From Molossus alvarezi (taxonomy: Eukaryota > Chordata > Mammalia > Chiroptera > Molossidae): 64,000 nt of DNA. The translations under genes were made by a program, and so were the position numbers. Under the pieces are notes generated by a model that was not told the origin of the DNA, searched no databases, and was given only the letters and a program-made list of their open reading frames with translations. The stretch is taken from positions 23,110,488 through 23,174,487 of the forward strand of contig CM073898.1 in the NCBI GenBank assembly GCA_037176705.1, in the 5' to 3' direction. Every line of letters starts with the position of its first letter. Position 1 is the first letter of the stretch. Of this stretch, positions 45,261-57,212 are shown piece after piece.

Positions 45261-45276
45261 AAGGTCATTCATTCTT

Positions 45277-45834
45277 ATAAGAATGTAATATCAATAACTA
45301 CAATAATAATGTACTAATAATTAACACTTATTTATTGTTCAATAACTAGCCCCAGATCATGTAGTTAGTAAATGATGGAGCCTGTTTAGAAATTTGAACA
45401 ACTTGGCTCCAGATTTCTGTCTATATACCATTATACCAAAAATTTCTTGGAATCGGTGATGGTTGTATCTCACCACCTATCTCCACTAACACAATGATTT
45501 ATACACAGCAACTGCTCAATATGAATTCAATATTTATCATATGTATTGTAAACATGATAATTTCTATAAAAATTAAAAGACAAACATTATATTCTGTTAG
45601 ATTGTCAGGGAATACTTTACAAAGTGGGTAGGTTCTGGATTAAGTTTGGAATACTCAATCTTGAATGGTACTTATGATTTGAATAGGAAAATAGAAATAA
45701 TGAAAGCAAAAGCAAGAAAGTAGAACACAAATATATACCAGGCCTGCTTTAAATATGTTTGAATAGAGTAAAATATTTTGGAGTCATCTATATCTTAATA
45801 TTAGTAGTAATTAACATTTTGAAAGAGGGTTCTA
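45277..45834 (-). repeat. MIR-like relic (about 45300-45440), rest unassigned
   Basis: 'CTAGCCCCAGATCATGTAGTTAGTAAATGATGGAGCC', 'TGGCTCCAGATTTCTGTC' and 'TACCATTATACC' follow antisense MIR order. From 45440 to 45834 nothing is recognised. Confidence 0.55.
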
Positions 45835-45965
45835 AGGCTAAGTAGTTTATATAATTATTTCATTAATAGTATAAAGTACATATAATTTATTCCCATTTTA
45901 CAGGTAAGAAAATTGAGGTTTCAAGAGAAATAATTACTTCAAAATCATAGGGTTAGCAAGCAGTG
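45835..45965 (-). repeat. MIR-like SINE relic, antisense
   Basis: 'TTATTCCCATTTTACAGGTAAGAAAATTGAGG' followed by 'AATAATTACTTCAAAATCATAGGGTTAGCAAG' matches antisense MIR (cccattttacagatgaggaaactgagg .. aacttgcccaaggtcacacagctagtaag). Confidence 0.7.
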
Positions 45966-47814
45966 AAGTTTGTAAATACAGAATAAGTAGTAGAAAAAAA
46001 TGGACAGGGAAATTAGGGTCCAAATTCAGATTTTCCGTGCCTACAAAAGGCATTTGTTTGTTATCCAGTAGACAAAGAATACCAAAGAAATTCTGGTTTT
46101 GAGGAAAAAAGTAACCAAAGTTCATGTGTATGGCAGAGAAGTCTTGTGGTAGTAGGCATGATAGAATTTTTATCTGCACCTAAATTGAAATAAGTTTTTG
46201 TTTCATATGCAGTTTTCTGATCAACAAACCTTATCTATTTGTAGCTATGGTTCCGTCTGTTTGTTGTTCTATTTCTGAGGTTACAACAAACACATATCTA
46301 AATATACTCTGTGTCATTTCATGGGTTGGTTCTCAGGAACCCAAAGAAGAAACGGAAACAAAATGCGCAAACCAATTCACAAACAATAAGGTGCATGCTA
46401 TTCATCTAAGAAGTAAACATCCAATGTCTGGGCAAGCTTTCTTGGAAGGTCATACCTCAGCTTATTTGGAGGATATGAAGAGTTTAGACTGGAAAATATG
46501 AGAAGGTAGGCCCATTCCCAGGTAAAGAGATAGCATAGGGAGAGGAATGGGAATATAAAACAAGCTGGGAACTAGTTCGCAAAGGTGGTGACAAAAGATA
46601 TCAAGAGGTGAACACAGAGGCCCTCATACACCATGACAAGAAGCTTTACCTTATTCTGTAAGATGTCTGGAGCTATTGAAAGATTGTACTGAGGGCTATT
46701 TGATACCTGACTCCACATTTGTCCCCAGTGAGTTCTTATTAAGAACTTTCTACCTGCTCTGTGTGTGACCACCCCACTTCCATTAACCACCTCAGGTTTC
46801 AATTCTGGAGTCCAGATATTTTTAATTTACAACTGCCTCTCCCTCCACAGATGCTGCTCAGAAATGACTTAATTTACAGTAATCCAAAGTGAAGAATCCA
46901 AAGTAGGAAAAGCCCCATGGATTTTAAAGTTCAGAAATCCCAGTTATTAATTCACCTTATAGAATAAATTGAAAAGCAACTAAAACCTTTTGCAAAATCC
47001 ATAGCAAATTTTAAAATATTTTTCTTGTTCGGCCACAGAACTTCAAGGTCAATTCCATGTATGTGGTTAAGAAAAGTTCTATTCCATAGGCTACTGCATT
47101 AAATGAAAAGAAGGCTTCTCACACTAAGGGCATAATCCTGGTGGATGGTCTTAACTAAACTCAACAGCTTCTCTCCTTTTGGAGTTCTCTGCCTTTGTTT
47201 CACGAATTGTGTGAAGCATTTGTCAAAAATACATAGCCCATCTGTTTTTAGTGCCATGGACAATAACTGTCTGCACTGATATTGCATGGCTAAAATTTTC
47301 CTTACTCGAGCATTTCTGCTTCCTCTCTTTGTGCCCAATTAACTTCCATTAACCACAAAGGTGCTATTTGATGTCTGCCATCAGACATGCTTTCAACATA
47401 ACCAGTCCAATAACAGTAGAATTGGCCCAGAATTAAGTACACATATAGCAACTTACTGGAAGAACAAGTCATTATAAAATAAAGCCCAATGGAACAGGGA
47501 GATAATCAAATTAAATTAAAACATTGGAAACATTTGACACCACCAAGTTACATTTTTTCTGGTCAGTAATAAAATGTAACAGAACCTAAAAAGGAAGACT
47601 TACTACCTGTGAGTAGTTTGTCTGATTCACAGATGTAAAAAAAAAAAAAAAAGGCTCTTTCCAGATACAACTTCAAAAGATGAAATAGGTTATAACTAAA
47701 AGAAAATCTAACAGAAAACAGACTGGATTTAGTCCCTAGAGAGACTAAAGTTAAAGAAAGTCACAGTGTAAACTGCAAATGAAGAATGTTGAAAATTGTC
47801 GCCATCAATTTCAG
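45966..47814. other. Unassigned stretch
   Basis: About 1.8 kb with no convincing gene. An A run at 47637-47652 is the only simple repeat. Small frames such as 46247-46501 have no recognisable domain. Confidence 0.4.
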
Positions 47815-47934
47815 AGGCTTTGGAAGGCATCCCGCAGCCTGAGTGGGACGACCAAGTAAAACCGAATGATGGATTTAGCCCTGTTGTCACTGCTGAACTG
47901 ATGGATACAAATCACTTGCCTTTTAAACTCCAAG
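47815..47934 (+). other. Candidate orphan exon (weak)
   Basis: A 120-nt block follows ..ATTTCAG and ends CAAG|GTGAGG, a strong-looking splice donor. One frame is open across it, containing 'IPQPEWDDQVKPNDGF' and 'ELMDTNHLPFK', and codon composition is more even than in its neighbours. The upstream acceptor lacks a pyrimidine tract, and 39 open codons can arise by chance. I do not recognise the peptide. It could be a conserved non-coding element or nothing at all. Confidence 0.2.
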
Positions 47935-49478
47935 GTGAGGAAATAGGGTGCATTGAGATGTAAGGGGATCAAATAGATGAAAGTGAGATACCGACAGATC
48001 AGAAGGTGTACACCCCAACAAAGTCTGAATCAATTTTCTTAAATTGGTTACAGTAAAAAGAATTAATGTTCTCACTGAATTCTAGGGACTGGACTCCATT
48101 CAATAGCTTCAAAATAATGGTGGAAGGAAAGGTGATGTGATGGATGCATTGGGCAAGCGCCATTCCTAGCATCACTTCTAATCACACTGGGTGGGTGGAC
48201 CTGTTCCCACCTCTGCAAAAATCTCGGAGTGGAGGACAGAATGTGAGACATGGAAACTGAGACCATTTACCAGTCATGTGACCCTGAAACAGCCACATGA
48301 TCTCTCTGAAGCTTGTTTCTTTGTAAGGAATATGAAGATTAAAAAAGGTTTTCTGTTTCACAAGGTTGTCTGAAGATTAAAAGAATTAACTCTGTGGAAA
48401 TGCACAGAGGTACATATGTTTAAAGAGAGCTATTTAAGAACAATCAACTAAGAATTCTCTTCCCTCCCAAAACTTCTGTGAAAGGTCCAAAATGAAAATC
48501 ATATGTAAAAACTTTATCTGTGCTAGTAAGCAGGGAGTATATTTGTCCTTAAAACATAAAGTTTAAAGAATTTCTTTAAGATACAGTATAGGTCAGATCA
48601 GGTGATGAAAAGTAATAACCATCTGGCAATCCAACAGAAGGGAAGGATATGAAGAAGGAACCCACATGGGTAAAATAAGTGGACAGGACTTTCCAACAGA
48701 GCCCTGGGAACTACTAACCCAAAACTGGCATGAGCCAAGTAAGACAGAATGATGGCCACTGGGACATTTAGAAGGCTAGCAAGTTGACCAAATCGAAGAG
48801 TTTCACAAGCTATCTCTGTACCCTGGCATACACAGCAGGCTGTGGCATTCTTTAGCATTTCTACAGAGAACATGGCCAGCCCACTAGGTAAACCAGGAGA
48901 CTGGCTAACCTCAGACTCCTAAAAATACAGCCAGGCTCGTTAGAGGATGTTTAAAATGACAACCCCCCCTCCCCCTTAAATAGTAGGAGAGAGTAAGGGG
49001 GAAAAAGCCTCACTGATCCCTCTTGCCATTCTTAGCCTTGAACAGAAACGTTGTTGATGGATCACAGTCATCCCAATTTTCCATCTGGGTGTAGTGGGTG
49101 AGGATAGGCTATAGGTCAGCTGGCAGAAAGAAAATTAATTGGACAACTTTAGGAACAGCAAGCATAAATATGGACACACATATACAAACATTCAACAACA
49201 TATATTTTCCTGCTAAAAAAAGGACTTTTATTGTAGCCAACCCCCTAGTTCCCACTTTCTAGCACTAGAGATAATACAGGAAAAGAATAGACATAAATCC
49301 TCACCCCCATGTACTCATATTCTAAAATAAATTTTCTTTTCTACTTAATATCTGCTCCCCATTTTATATTGCAGGGAAAGTAGGGCTGCACCTAGGAAAA
49401 TAAAATGATTGAAACCATAAAAAAAGAAATGACCAGAAAATATTTTTTTCTGATGAAAATAAAAGGAAAACTAAATTT
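47935..49478. other. Unassigned stretch
   Basis: No gene or named repeat. 49285-49385 is a diverged copy of 50866-50965 (see findings). C-rich run at about 48963-48974. Confidence 0.4.
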
Positions 49479-49492
49479 AAAAATTACATTGA

Positions 49493-49731
49493 GCCCTGAC
49501 CAGTTTGGCTCAGCGGTTAGAGCGACGGCCTGCGGTCCAGAGAGACCTGGGTTCGGTTCCCGCTAAGGGCACATACCTCGGTTGCAGTTTGGCCTGGCCC
49601 TGGTTGGGTCGTGCAGGTGGCAGCGACTCGATGTGTCTCTTTCACGTCGATGTTTCTTTCTCTCCCTCCCTCCCTCCCTCCCACTCTACCTGAACAAAAG
49701 ATGGAAAAATGTCCTTGGGTGAGGATAAAAA
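49493..49731 (+). repeat. Ves SINE, young
   Basis: The head is GCCCTGACCAGTTTGGCTCAGCGGTTAGAGC, with B box GGGTTCGGTTCC, 'GGTGGCAGCGACTCGATGTG', CCCT repeats and a 'GTCCTTGGGTGAGGATAAAA' tail. A perfect 14-bp target duplication AAAAATTACATTGA lies at 49479-49492 and 49732-49745. Many CpGs are retained. Confidence 0.94.
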
Positions 49732-49884
49732 AAAAATTACATTGAAATGGTAAAGAATGGACTGCATACTACAGCAAAACAAGTATTCGATCTAGAAATA
49801 GGAATCATCAAACACTATCTATAAAGAGTAAGATAGTAAATATTTTAGACTGTGGACTCCATGTACGGTCTCTGCTGCTTCTTA

Positions 49885-49930
49885 TCATCACCATCATCAC
49901 CATCACCATCATCATCATCATATCATCATC
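49885..49930 (+). repeat. (ATC)n microsatellite
   Basis: An imperfect ATC/ACC trinucleotide run. Confidence 0.9.
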
Positions 49931-51278
49931 TGATAACAACCCTTTAAAAATGTAAAAACCATTTTAGCTCATGGGCCATATAAAAACAGTTCATAGGCCA
50001 TAGTTTGCCAATTCCTAATCTAGAAGATCAATTTATTTCTTTAACAACATGTTAGAAAATATACTAAGATTAAGACAATGTTAGTGGAGAATAGACAAAA
50101 ATATTTACATATGAAATATAAATTATATTCACATTAGACTTATTTTCTGTTTTATTAATCACTCTGAGGACAGAGGAGCAATGACTATAGTTTGACAAGT
50201 TGGGAGTCTATTCAGGTCTTGTCATTCAGGTGCCAGAGCAACAGAAAATTCCCACTGTCCAATGACCCAATAATGCACTAGCTATTATTCCACCTGGATA
50301 AAAATATCTGAAAGTGGATTCTAGGTGACTTAGAAATACATCACACAAAGTTCAAGAGGAAAAGTAAAGTATAAAATCTAGTGACAAAAACTGAGAAGAC
50401 ATGAAGGAGTGTAAATTTAGGGGGGAAATGATATCCTTTGAAGTACAAAAGCCATCAGAAATAAATAGAAAATAGAAATCAAAAGAAAAATAAGGTTTAA
50501 AAACTGGAGATACAAAGGTAAAAAAATAAAAAAATGGGAGACTTCAGATTTACAGCCCACACTCAAATACAAAACAATTTCTGTAACTTTAAAGAGGATG
50601 TTGGACTTCGAGCTTCTGAGTGGAGGGGAAGATGGATGCTAGTCATTCCACTCCACCTCTAGACACACCAGCCGGACACTTCTGTAGATATATTCTCACC
50701 TGTAGTTGCAGTGTTTCAGGGGAAACTATCTTAGAAATACTCCCCAGCCTGTGGGGACCTGTTTCAGCAGGGACACACACTACCCAACTTCATTAATCTA
50801 CACACTTAAGAGATACAGTGCGCCAGGGACAACGTGAGGGACAAACAAGAACAACATAGACACAAACTCCTGCCCTTATGGTGCCTATATTCTAAAATAG
50901 GTTTATTTTGCCTTCCATTTTAAACCTCTCCCCCATTTTATATTGCCAGGGGCAAGGGGGCAGTATGAAAAGCTATCTTACAAGCAAGCTGTAATATGTT
51001 TTGTCTTTTTTCTTTTATTTTCTTATTCCTAACTTTGCTTGGTAAAATGTGGAGTGAGGTCTACAAGCAACCTTACTTTGCAGCTGAAGATCAAAAGGTA
51101 CTGTGGAAGGAGGCAGTCTACCACCTGTGAGGGGAGGTGCAGAGTCCGGGCACCTGGTTTGAACCCTGACTTCATGGCTTAGAGGTTCCAGTTGTGGGAC
51201 CTCAGACAAATTCCTTAATTTTTTTGGATGTCAGTTTTCTTATCAATATAAAAAAGCAAACAACAGGATTTGCCTTAG
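49931..51278. other. Unassigned stretch
   Basis: No gene seen. 50866-50965 pairs with 49285-49385 as a diverged repeat. 'GGGACAAACAAGAACAACATAGACACAAACTCCTGCCC' looks like part of an old interspersed repeat I cannot name. Confidence 0.4.
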
Positions 51279-51291
51279 AAAGTTGTAGTGA

Positions 51292-52296
51292 ACAGCGAAA
51301 GTTACAATCATCAAAACGGAAAGGCTACCCACTGTATGGGAGAACATTATTGCCAATGATGTATCAGATAAGGGGTTAATTTCCAATAAATATAGAGTGC
51401 TCATACAACTCCACAAAAGGAAGACAAAGAACCCAATTAAAAAATGGGCAGAGTAACTAAAAAGACACCTCTCCAAACAGGACATACAAATGGCTAAGAG
51501 ACATATGAAGAAATGTTCAACATCACTAATCATCAGAGAGATGCAAATTAAAACAACAATGAGGTATCACCTCACAGCTGTCAGAATGGCCACCATCAAC
51601 AAATCATTAAACAACAAGTGTTGGCGAGGGTGTGGAGAAAAGGGCACTCTAGTACACTGCTGGTGGGAATGCAGACTGGTGCAGTCACTATGGAAAACAA
51701 TGTGGTGTTACCTCAAAAAATTAAAAATTGAACTTCCATTTGACCCAGTGATCCCACTTCTAGGAATATACCCTCAGGAGCCTGGAACACCAATCAGGAA
51801 GAATATATGTACCCCCATGTTCATAGCAGCACTATTTATAATAGCTAAGATCTGGAAATAGCCCAAGTGTCCATCAGTAGACGAATGGATAAAAAAGCAG
51901 TGGTACATATACACAATGGAGTACTACGCAGCTGTAAGAAAGAAAGATCTCTTATCCTTTGAGACTACATGGAGGGACCTGGAAAGTATCATCCTAAGTG
52001 AAACAAGCCAAACAGAGAAAGACAAGTATCATATGATCTCACTTATTTGTGGAATATAATGAACATAACAGTCTGAGGAATGGGGTAGTCCCAGCGACGT
52101 GGAAGTGGGGTAGAGACTGACAATCCCCAGAAGAGGGGGGTGGTAGGGGAGAGATAAACCACAGAACTTATATGCATGTATGCATGAACAGTGGACATGG
52201 ACAACAAACTGGGGAGAGGGCAGGGAGGGAGAGGGAGGGGGGAATCAGTGGGGGAAAAAGGAGAAACATCTGTAACAAAAATTAATAAAAAAAAAA
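51292..52296 (+). mobile_element. LINE-1 copy E, 5'-truncated
   Basis: About 1.0 kb of the L1 3' end between perfect 13-bp duplications AAAGTTGTAGTGA (51279-51291 and 52297-52309). It contains ORF2 C-terminal codons and the lineage 3' UTR, ending AACATCTGTAACAAAAATTAATAAAAA. The exact duplication and good preservation suggest one of the youngest insertions in the window. Confidence 0.95.
51490..52058 (+). pseudogene. L1 ORF2 C-terminal fragment in copy E
   Basis: From 51490 to 51861 an open frame encodes '[23 protein letters not shown]' (first 20 residues match other copies), the intact zinc-knuckle-like CX3CX7HX4C ([18 protein letters not shown]) and '[14 protein letters not shown]'. A stop at 51859-51861 (TGGAAATAG, where copy B reads TGGAAACAG) interrupts it, and the normal end follows at about 52056-52058. 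Only the C-terminal fifth or so of ORF2 is present. Confidence 0.88.
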
Positions 52297-52474
52297 AAAG
52301 TTGTAGTGAGGATAAAATTATATACATGATTAAAGGGTTGAAAATACAGTCAGAAATGTAAAAAGTGCCCACTAACCCCACACCAACATTTATTCTATTT
52401 TATTATTTTTGGTGTTGCAGAATTACTTTTCTTTTTTTCTCTTCATATATAATCTTATTGTTCAATCTTTGTGT

Positions 52475-52592
52475 GTGTTTTATTTATTTTTTATTTATTA
52501 ATTTGTTTTTGTTACAGATGTTTCTCATTTTCCCCCCATTGACACCCTCCTCCCCTTCTCCCCCCACCCCATCCCCAGCTTTGTTTTCTATG
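52475..52592 (-). repeat. L1 3'-end fragment, antisense
   Basis: A T-rich tail then 'TTGTTACAGATGTTTCTCATTTTCCCCCCATTGACACCC' and 'CCCCAGCTTTGTT' is the antisense lineage L1 3' UTR. About 120 bp remain. It lies 180 bp from copy E but in the opposite orientation, so it is a separate insertion. Confidence 0.8.
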
Positions 52593-53329
52593 TTTAAACC
52601 CACATTTAATCATTACAACTGATGCCAAATAAATGATGTGCCCTTTTAAGTATAGCTGTAATAATACTAATAATAATGATGACTGTTCATTGAACCTTTA
52701 TTTCCTCATCTTTTAAATGGAATTATAGTGTGAGCACACACACAAACACAAGTTGTGAACAATATACAGATGAGAAGAAAATATAAAGTACTACAAGCCG
52801 ATCCATAACTTGAACTCAGGTAATATGACCCCAGCATTCTGTTCTGTTTTGCCACCTCCATGGAAAAAGTTCTGAATCTCCATTTGTCCAAATACCCAAT
52901 CTGGCTTACTCCCTTTAGGATGATGCAAAAGCTTTGAGCACCTTGAGCTGAGTGTCACTTACCTTGGCACTTTTCTCATGACAAAAGGCTTTTATAAAAA
53001 AAAATAAAGTGCAGTTTATAAAATGGCATTATGACACTACTGGACATAAAAGTAAGGCAAACTGAGCCCTTTGGGGAGAACACACTGCCCTCTGAGAAAA
53101 GCTTACTGTGCCACTCTCAGAGAAAGGCAACACTAATGAAAAGGGCAAGAGAAATCACCTGCGAGGGACCTCACACTTGATAGGCTGTTCAGGACCCAAC
53201 TCAAGGGCAGAGAGAGAGCAAGAGTCATATTGATGGGGTCATGAAGATGAGGGATGACAGCCGAAGGGTAGCTGGCCTGAAACTACACTTTGCTCGTGTT
53301 TTAACACTAATTGTAGCTATAGTAACCAC
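52593..53329. other. Unassigned stretch
   Basis: Nothing recognised. Confidence 0.4.
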
Positions 53330-53530
53330 TTGTAAAATGCTCACTCTGGTGAGGGGTACTCTTCTGTTCTCTTGGTGTGCTTTATCGTGTTCAGTTCTCA
53401 CATACATAAGGTAGGTTCTATTACTATTCTTCTGATTCTCTAGATGAGGATAGGTTAATGCAACTCAGGTAAATTAGGAAATTTGCCAAGATTATAAAAC
53501 TAGTAAGTAGAGTTGCTAAGACCTGGATAA
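53330..53530 (-). repeat. MIR-like SINE relic, antisense
   Basis: 'TCTATTACTATTCTTCTGATTCTCTAGATGAGGA' and 'GGAAATTTGCCAAGATTATAAAACTAGTAAG' follow antisense MIR order. Part of it (53435-53481) has a close copy at 55006-55052. Confidence 0.6.
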
Positions 53531-55339
53531 TAAATTCTTGAGAATCAAGTTACTGTGGTGAATTAAACAAAATTAAATATTATTTTCTTATTCAATTAGC
53601 ATGATCATTCTTCAAGGAAGAAAGTATATTCTGCCACTAATTTTTAACACAATTTATCAATTTAATTATTCCCTTATAATCATGCATAGATGCATTTAGC
53701 CAATGTTATTAAGGAGCCTATTAAGTACAAAGCACTTTTCTTGGCATTGTAGGAGGCTGGTTTATATAATCTCCCCAAAAGTGTAGGTTTACAGTAGAAG
53801 ACGCTCCTAGCAATCCCAGAACCTGTGTTCTCTACTCAGGAGTAAGCGCTGGATATCAAGATAGAATGTAGACGCATTTGGTATGACCTGAAGGTAGATT
53901 CATGCCCATTCCCATCCTACCTTACAGTACAGCCTAACTCTGCCTTGACCCACCCGCTTGCAAGAGAAAACAGCCTCATGTTCTCTCTCAGATTGTACTG
54001 AGTGATATTAAGATATCAGTTTTCTGTCTCTAATGACATGATATTTGAGAAAATGCTGAGAAGTCTAGAAAATGTTGCTACCTAACTGAAGGGTGATTGT
54101 GCAAGATGTGAAGATTAAAGGAGGGGAAGAAAACTGGATTGGGATTCAGTAGAGGGAAAGTGGATATGCAATGCAATCCCAACAGAATCTCAGCCAATCC
54201 CAAGGGACTCTAGTGCTGGAATGGTCCATCAGATTTATCTGGAATTGGGGCAAGGGAGTCAAACAATTATATCTCCATTAATGCAGGTTACCCTTGGAAA
54301 GACCTTGAGTGAAATACTTTTCTTTCTCACTCAGTCTTCCAAAGGAAATCCTCAAAGAGGAATAGCACCTAATGGCTATCTTTTGTAGTTCTCAGGAGCT
54401 AGTGGAAAAAGATCTTAATTTCTAAAGAGGGTCCAAGGCAATGTAACCCAAATACCACAACAGTTCATACCTTGCACCCCTCGAGCACATGTCTTTGCAT
54501 ATGTTCTAGGAGGATCTCTTTTAGGACTTCAGTGGGCTTCTCTTCCTGGGGGAAATGAGAGGGGAAAGAAGTGAGACGGACTGCAGCATCTGTCCCTGTA
54601 GTTGGACGTGGGGCCACAGCTAACACTGTCTCCTCTGACTTCTTTTATTGTCAACATCTACAATTTTTCACCGTTACTTTTTTTCTAAAATTAAATGCTC
54701 TTTATCGCTGTGAGGATATGTCTCAAGAATAATCACCCTAGTAGGTTAAATTCTGCTCTACTTTTTTATGCTCTCCAAGAAAGAATAAATCCAGTTTACC
54801 TGTTCAAGCTCATCTCCTTAGTAAGCAAATGCCAATGTCCTATATGGCTTTACTTTTCCATTTTCACTAATTGTGATTTGTACAAAGAATAAAAAGCCAC
54901 TGTTTCTTTTTATGTTTGCTTACTTATCATCAAAATAATTCATTTATTATTCAATTATTCTGATGTAGTATATAAGAAAAAAAACAGAGCTTTTTAAAGA
55001 CTTGCATTCTCTAGATGAGGATAGGATAGTGCAACTCTGGTAAATTAGGAAAGCATTATATGAATGCTTTTTAAGAACTTGCTTTAAAAATTAATATATA
55101 TATATATAAATTTAATGTAAAAAAAACCTTCCATGGAATAATGCATGACTACAATTTATTTTATGGAATGGTGAAGGGTGAACATTAATATATACATGCT
55201 ATAGATTTGTAGATTTTCACTAACCACTGTGTGAGGTATGAAAGGGTAGTTCTTGTTCCATTTTTAATAATGATATCAAGTTCTTATAAAATCCTTGACC
55301 CTGTAGGCAATATATACCTTAATTTTGAAACTGAAGTAC

Positions 55340-55341
<2 letters not shown>
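53531..55341. other. Unassigned stretch
   Basis: No gene recognised. Contains the 47-bp copy at 55006-55052 and a short TA repeat at about 55092-55109. Confidence 0.4.

Positions 55342-55372
<31 letters not shown>
55342..55372 (+). repeat. (TG)n microsatellite
   Basis: About 15 uninterrupted TG units. Confidence 0.95.
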
Positions 55373-55373
<1 letters not shown>

Positions 55374-56875
55374 TCGCTTGGGCAAAGTGATTAGTTCAAG
55401 AATGGGTAGGTAAGCCAATCAGAGCCAATGAGATGCACAGGTATATTTTCTGGGGCTTCCAGGAATCTCTTTCTTTTTCCTCTGCAACTGGGATTTGTTG
55501 AGGTAAGGTTTGGCCCAGTTGCATTCATCTTATAATATTGAAGGGCCCCAACCTAAAAATATCAACAACTCACAGAGAAAAGCCAAGAAAATCGACTCAT
55601 AAAAATCTGACCCTAATAACTTTGTTTATGCATTTGGGTTAAACCATGTCAGAACTTGTCTTAATTTTAGACTGTCAGTTATGTGACCTGATAAATTCTC
55701 TTTTCTGTTTAGGCCAGCTCAGATTTTCTGGCCAGCAGCCAAATGAATACTTACTAAAACCTAAGGGAAATCTGTCATTGATCCAATGAGCCATTGTTGT
55801 AGAATTAGCTTTTCATTACAAAATAGGCAAATAGGAAATGCCAAACACCATGTTGTTCTTTTTATTCCTTCTGGAATGTTTATGTATTACCAGTGTCTCT
55901 TCATAAGGAATGAAGTAAATAAAAATATAAATAAGGAAATTTAAATGGGAGTCATTGGGGAAAATATAATGTCTTCAAAAGTAATATTACCTTGTTAACC
56001 AAAATCCTGTAGTTCTCTGTCTTTCATATCTAGAAAATGAAATAAAATGTATCAGTATATTCCATAATAATCAATCTTCCAGTGAGCACCAATGTCAAAC
56101 AAATTCACATAAGGCTAAATCTAATACCAATTTTGTAATAAATATATCTATTCATCTAATTTCCAGATGGTCAAATTCTCTGTTCAAGACATTTCTTTTC
56201 CAATATTAATACAACTGTAATGTGAAAACAGTACTATACTATATATATTTGTTTTGGGTGAGTATGGAAATGAAGCCAAGAGAAGGCATATTCTTCAGTA
56301 GTTCCCAACAAGACAGTAACTCCTCCTGAAAGTATTTATACAATGACTGGTAGTGTTTGGGGTTATTACTGGGGTTTAGTGACCAAGACTAGGATGCTGT
56401 TTACTTAGAAAAAGGCTTGACCAAAATGCCAATAAATACTGAGTCTGCAGTATGAATGCACAAATCACAAAATCAATATCTTTTTTCTTTTTTATAACAT
56501 TCTGGCCCTAGCGGCGGTGACACTCTGCAGTATTGTGGACTCCTAGCATACATCGCGTGGTCTCTGAGTAACATTTCATATTAACAGAAACTACGGGTCC
56601 TAGGAGAGATGGCTGATTCCCTGTCTGGTAGAGGAAATATGCAAGATGAACCCTGGGCCTCGTGTGCCAGAAAACCAGAAAGTGATGAAGACTAATGAAC
56701 TCATGCCAAAGGCACAGAGGAGCCAAATGAAAGGGCCCCGCACTGGACTAGATGGGGTAAGTGAATTATGAAAGAGAGAGACAGAATTACAACACATACA
56801 ATACATCAAATATTAAGAACCTATGAGTTCATAATGATTTTTTATGAATTCATGATGAGTTCATGAGTATTATAT
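55373..56875. other. Unassigned stretch
   Basis: No recognised gene. 56820-56875 holds short overlapping direct repeats of ATGAGTTCAT/ATGAATTCAT type. The less AT-rich part at 56510-56760 may be an old transposon that I cannot name. Confidence 0.4.
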
Positions 56876-57212
56876 TAAGTATTATGTTAAGTGAAATAAG
56901 CCAGACAGAGAAAGACAAGTATCACATGATCTCACTTATATATGGAATATAATGAACAAAAGAAGCTGACAAACAACGTAGATCCAGAGACATGGAAGTA
57001 GGGAACAGACTGACAAACCACAGAGGGAAGGGTAGTGGGGGATGGGAAGAGATAAACCAAACAACTTATATGCATATATGGATAACCAATGGACACAGAT
57101 AACAGTGTAGTAAAGGCAGATGTGTGGAATTGGGTGAAAAGGTGTCAATGTGGGGGAAGGTGAGACATCTGTAATACTTTCAACAATAAAAATAATTTTT
57201 AAAAAAACAACA
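56876..57212 (+). repeat. L1 3' end, older subfamily
   Basis: 'GTATTATGTTAAGTGAAATAAGCCAGACAGAGAAAGACAAGTATCACATGATCTCACTTATATATGG' (ORF2 end) is followed by a 3' UTR ending 'GGTGAGACATCTGTAATACTTTCAACAATAAAAATAATTTTTAAAAAA'. The 'TTCAACAATAAAAAT' end groups it with the L1 at 18.57-19.44 kb and apart from copies A, B, C and E. Confidence 0.88.
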
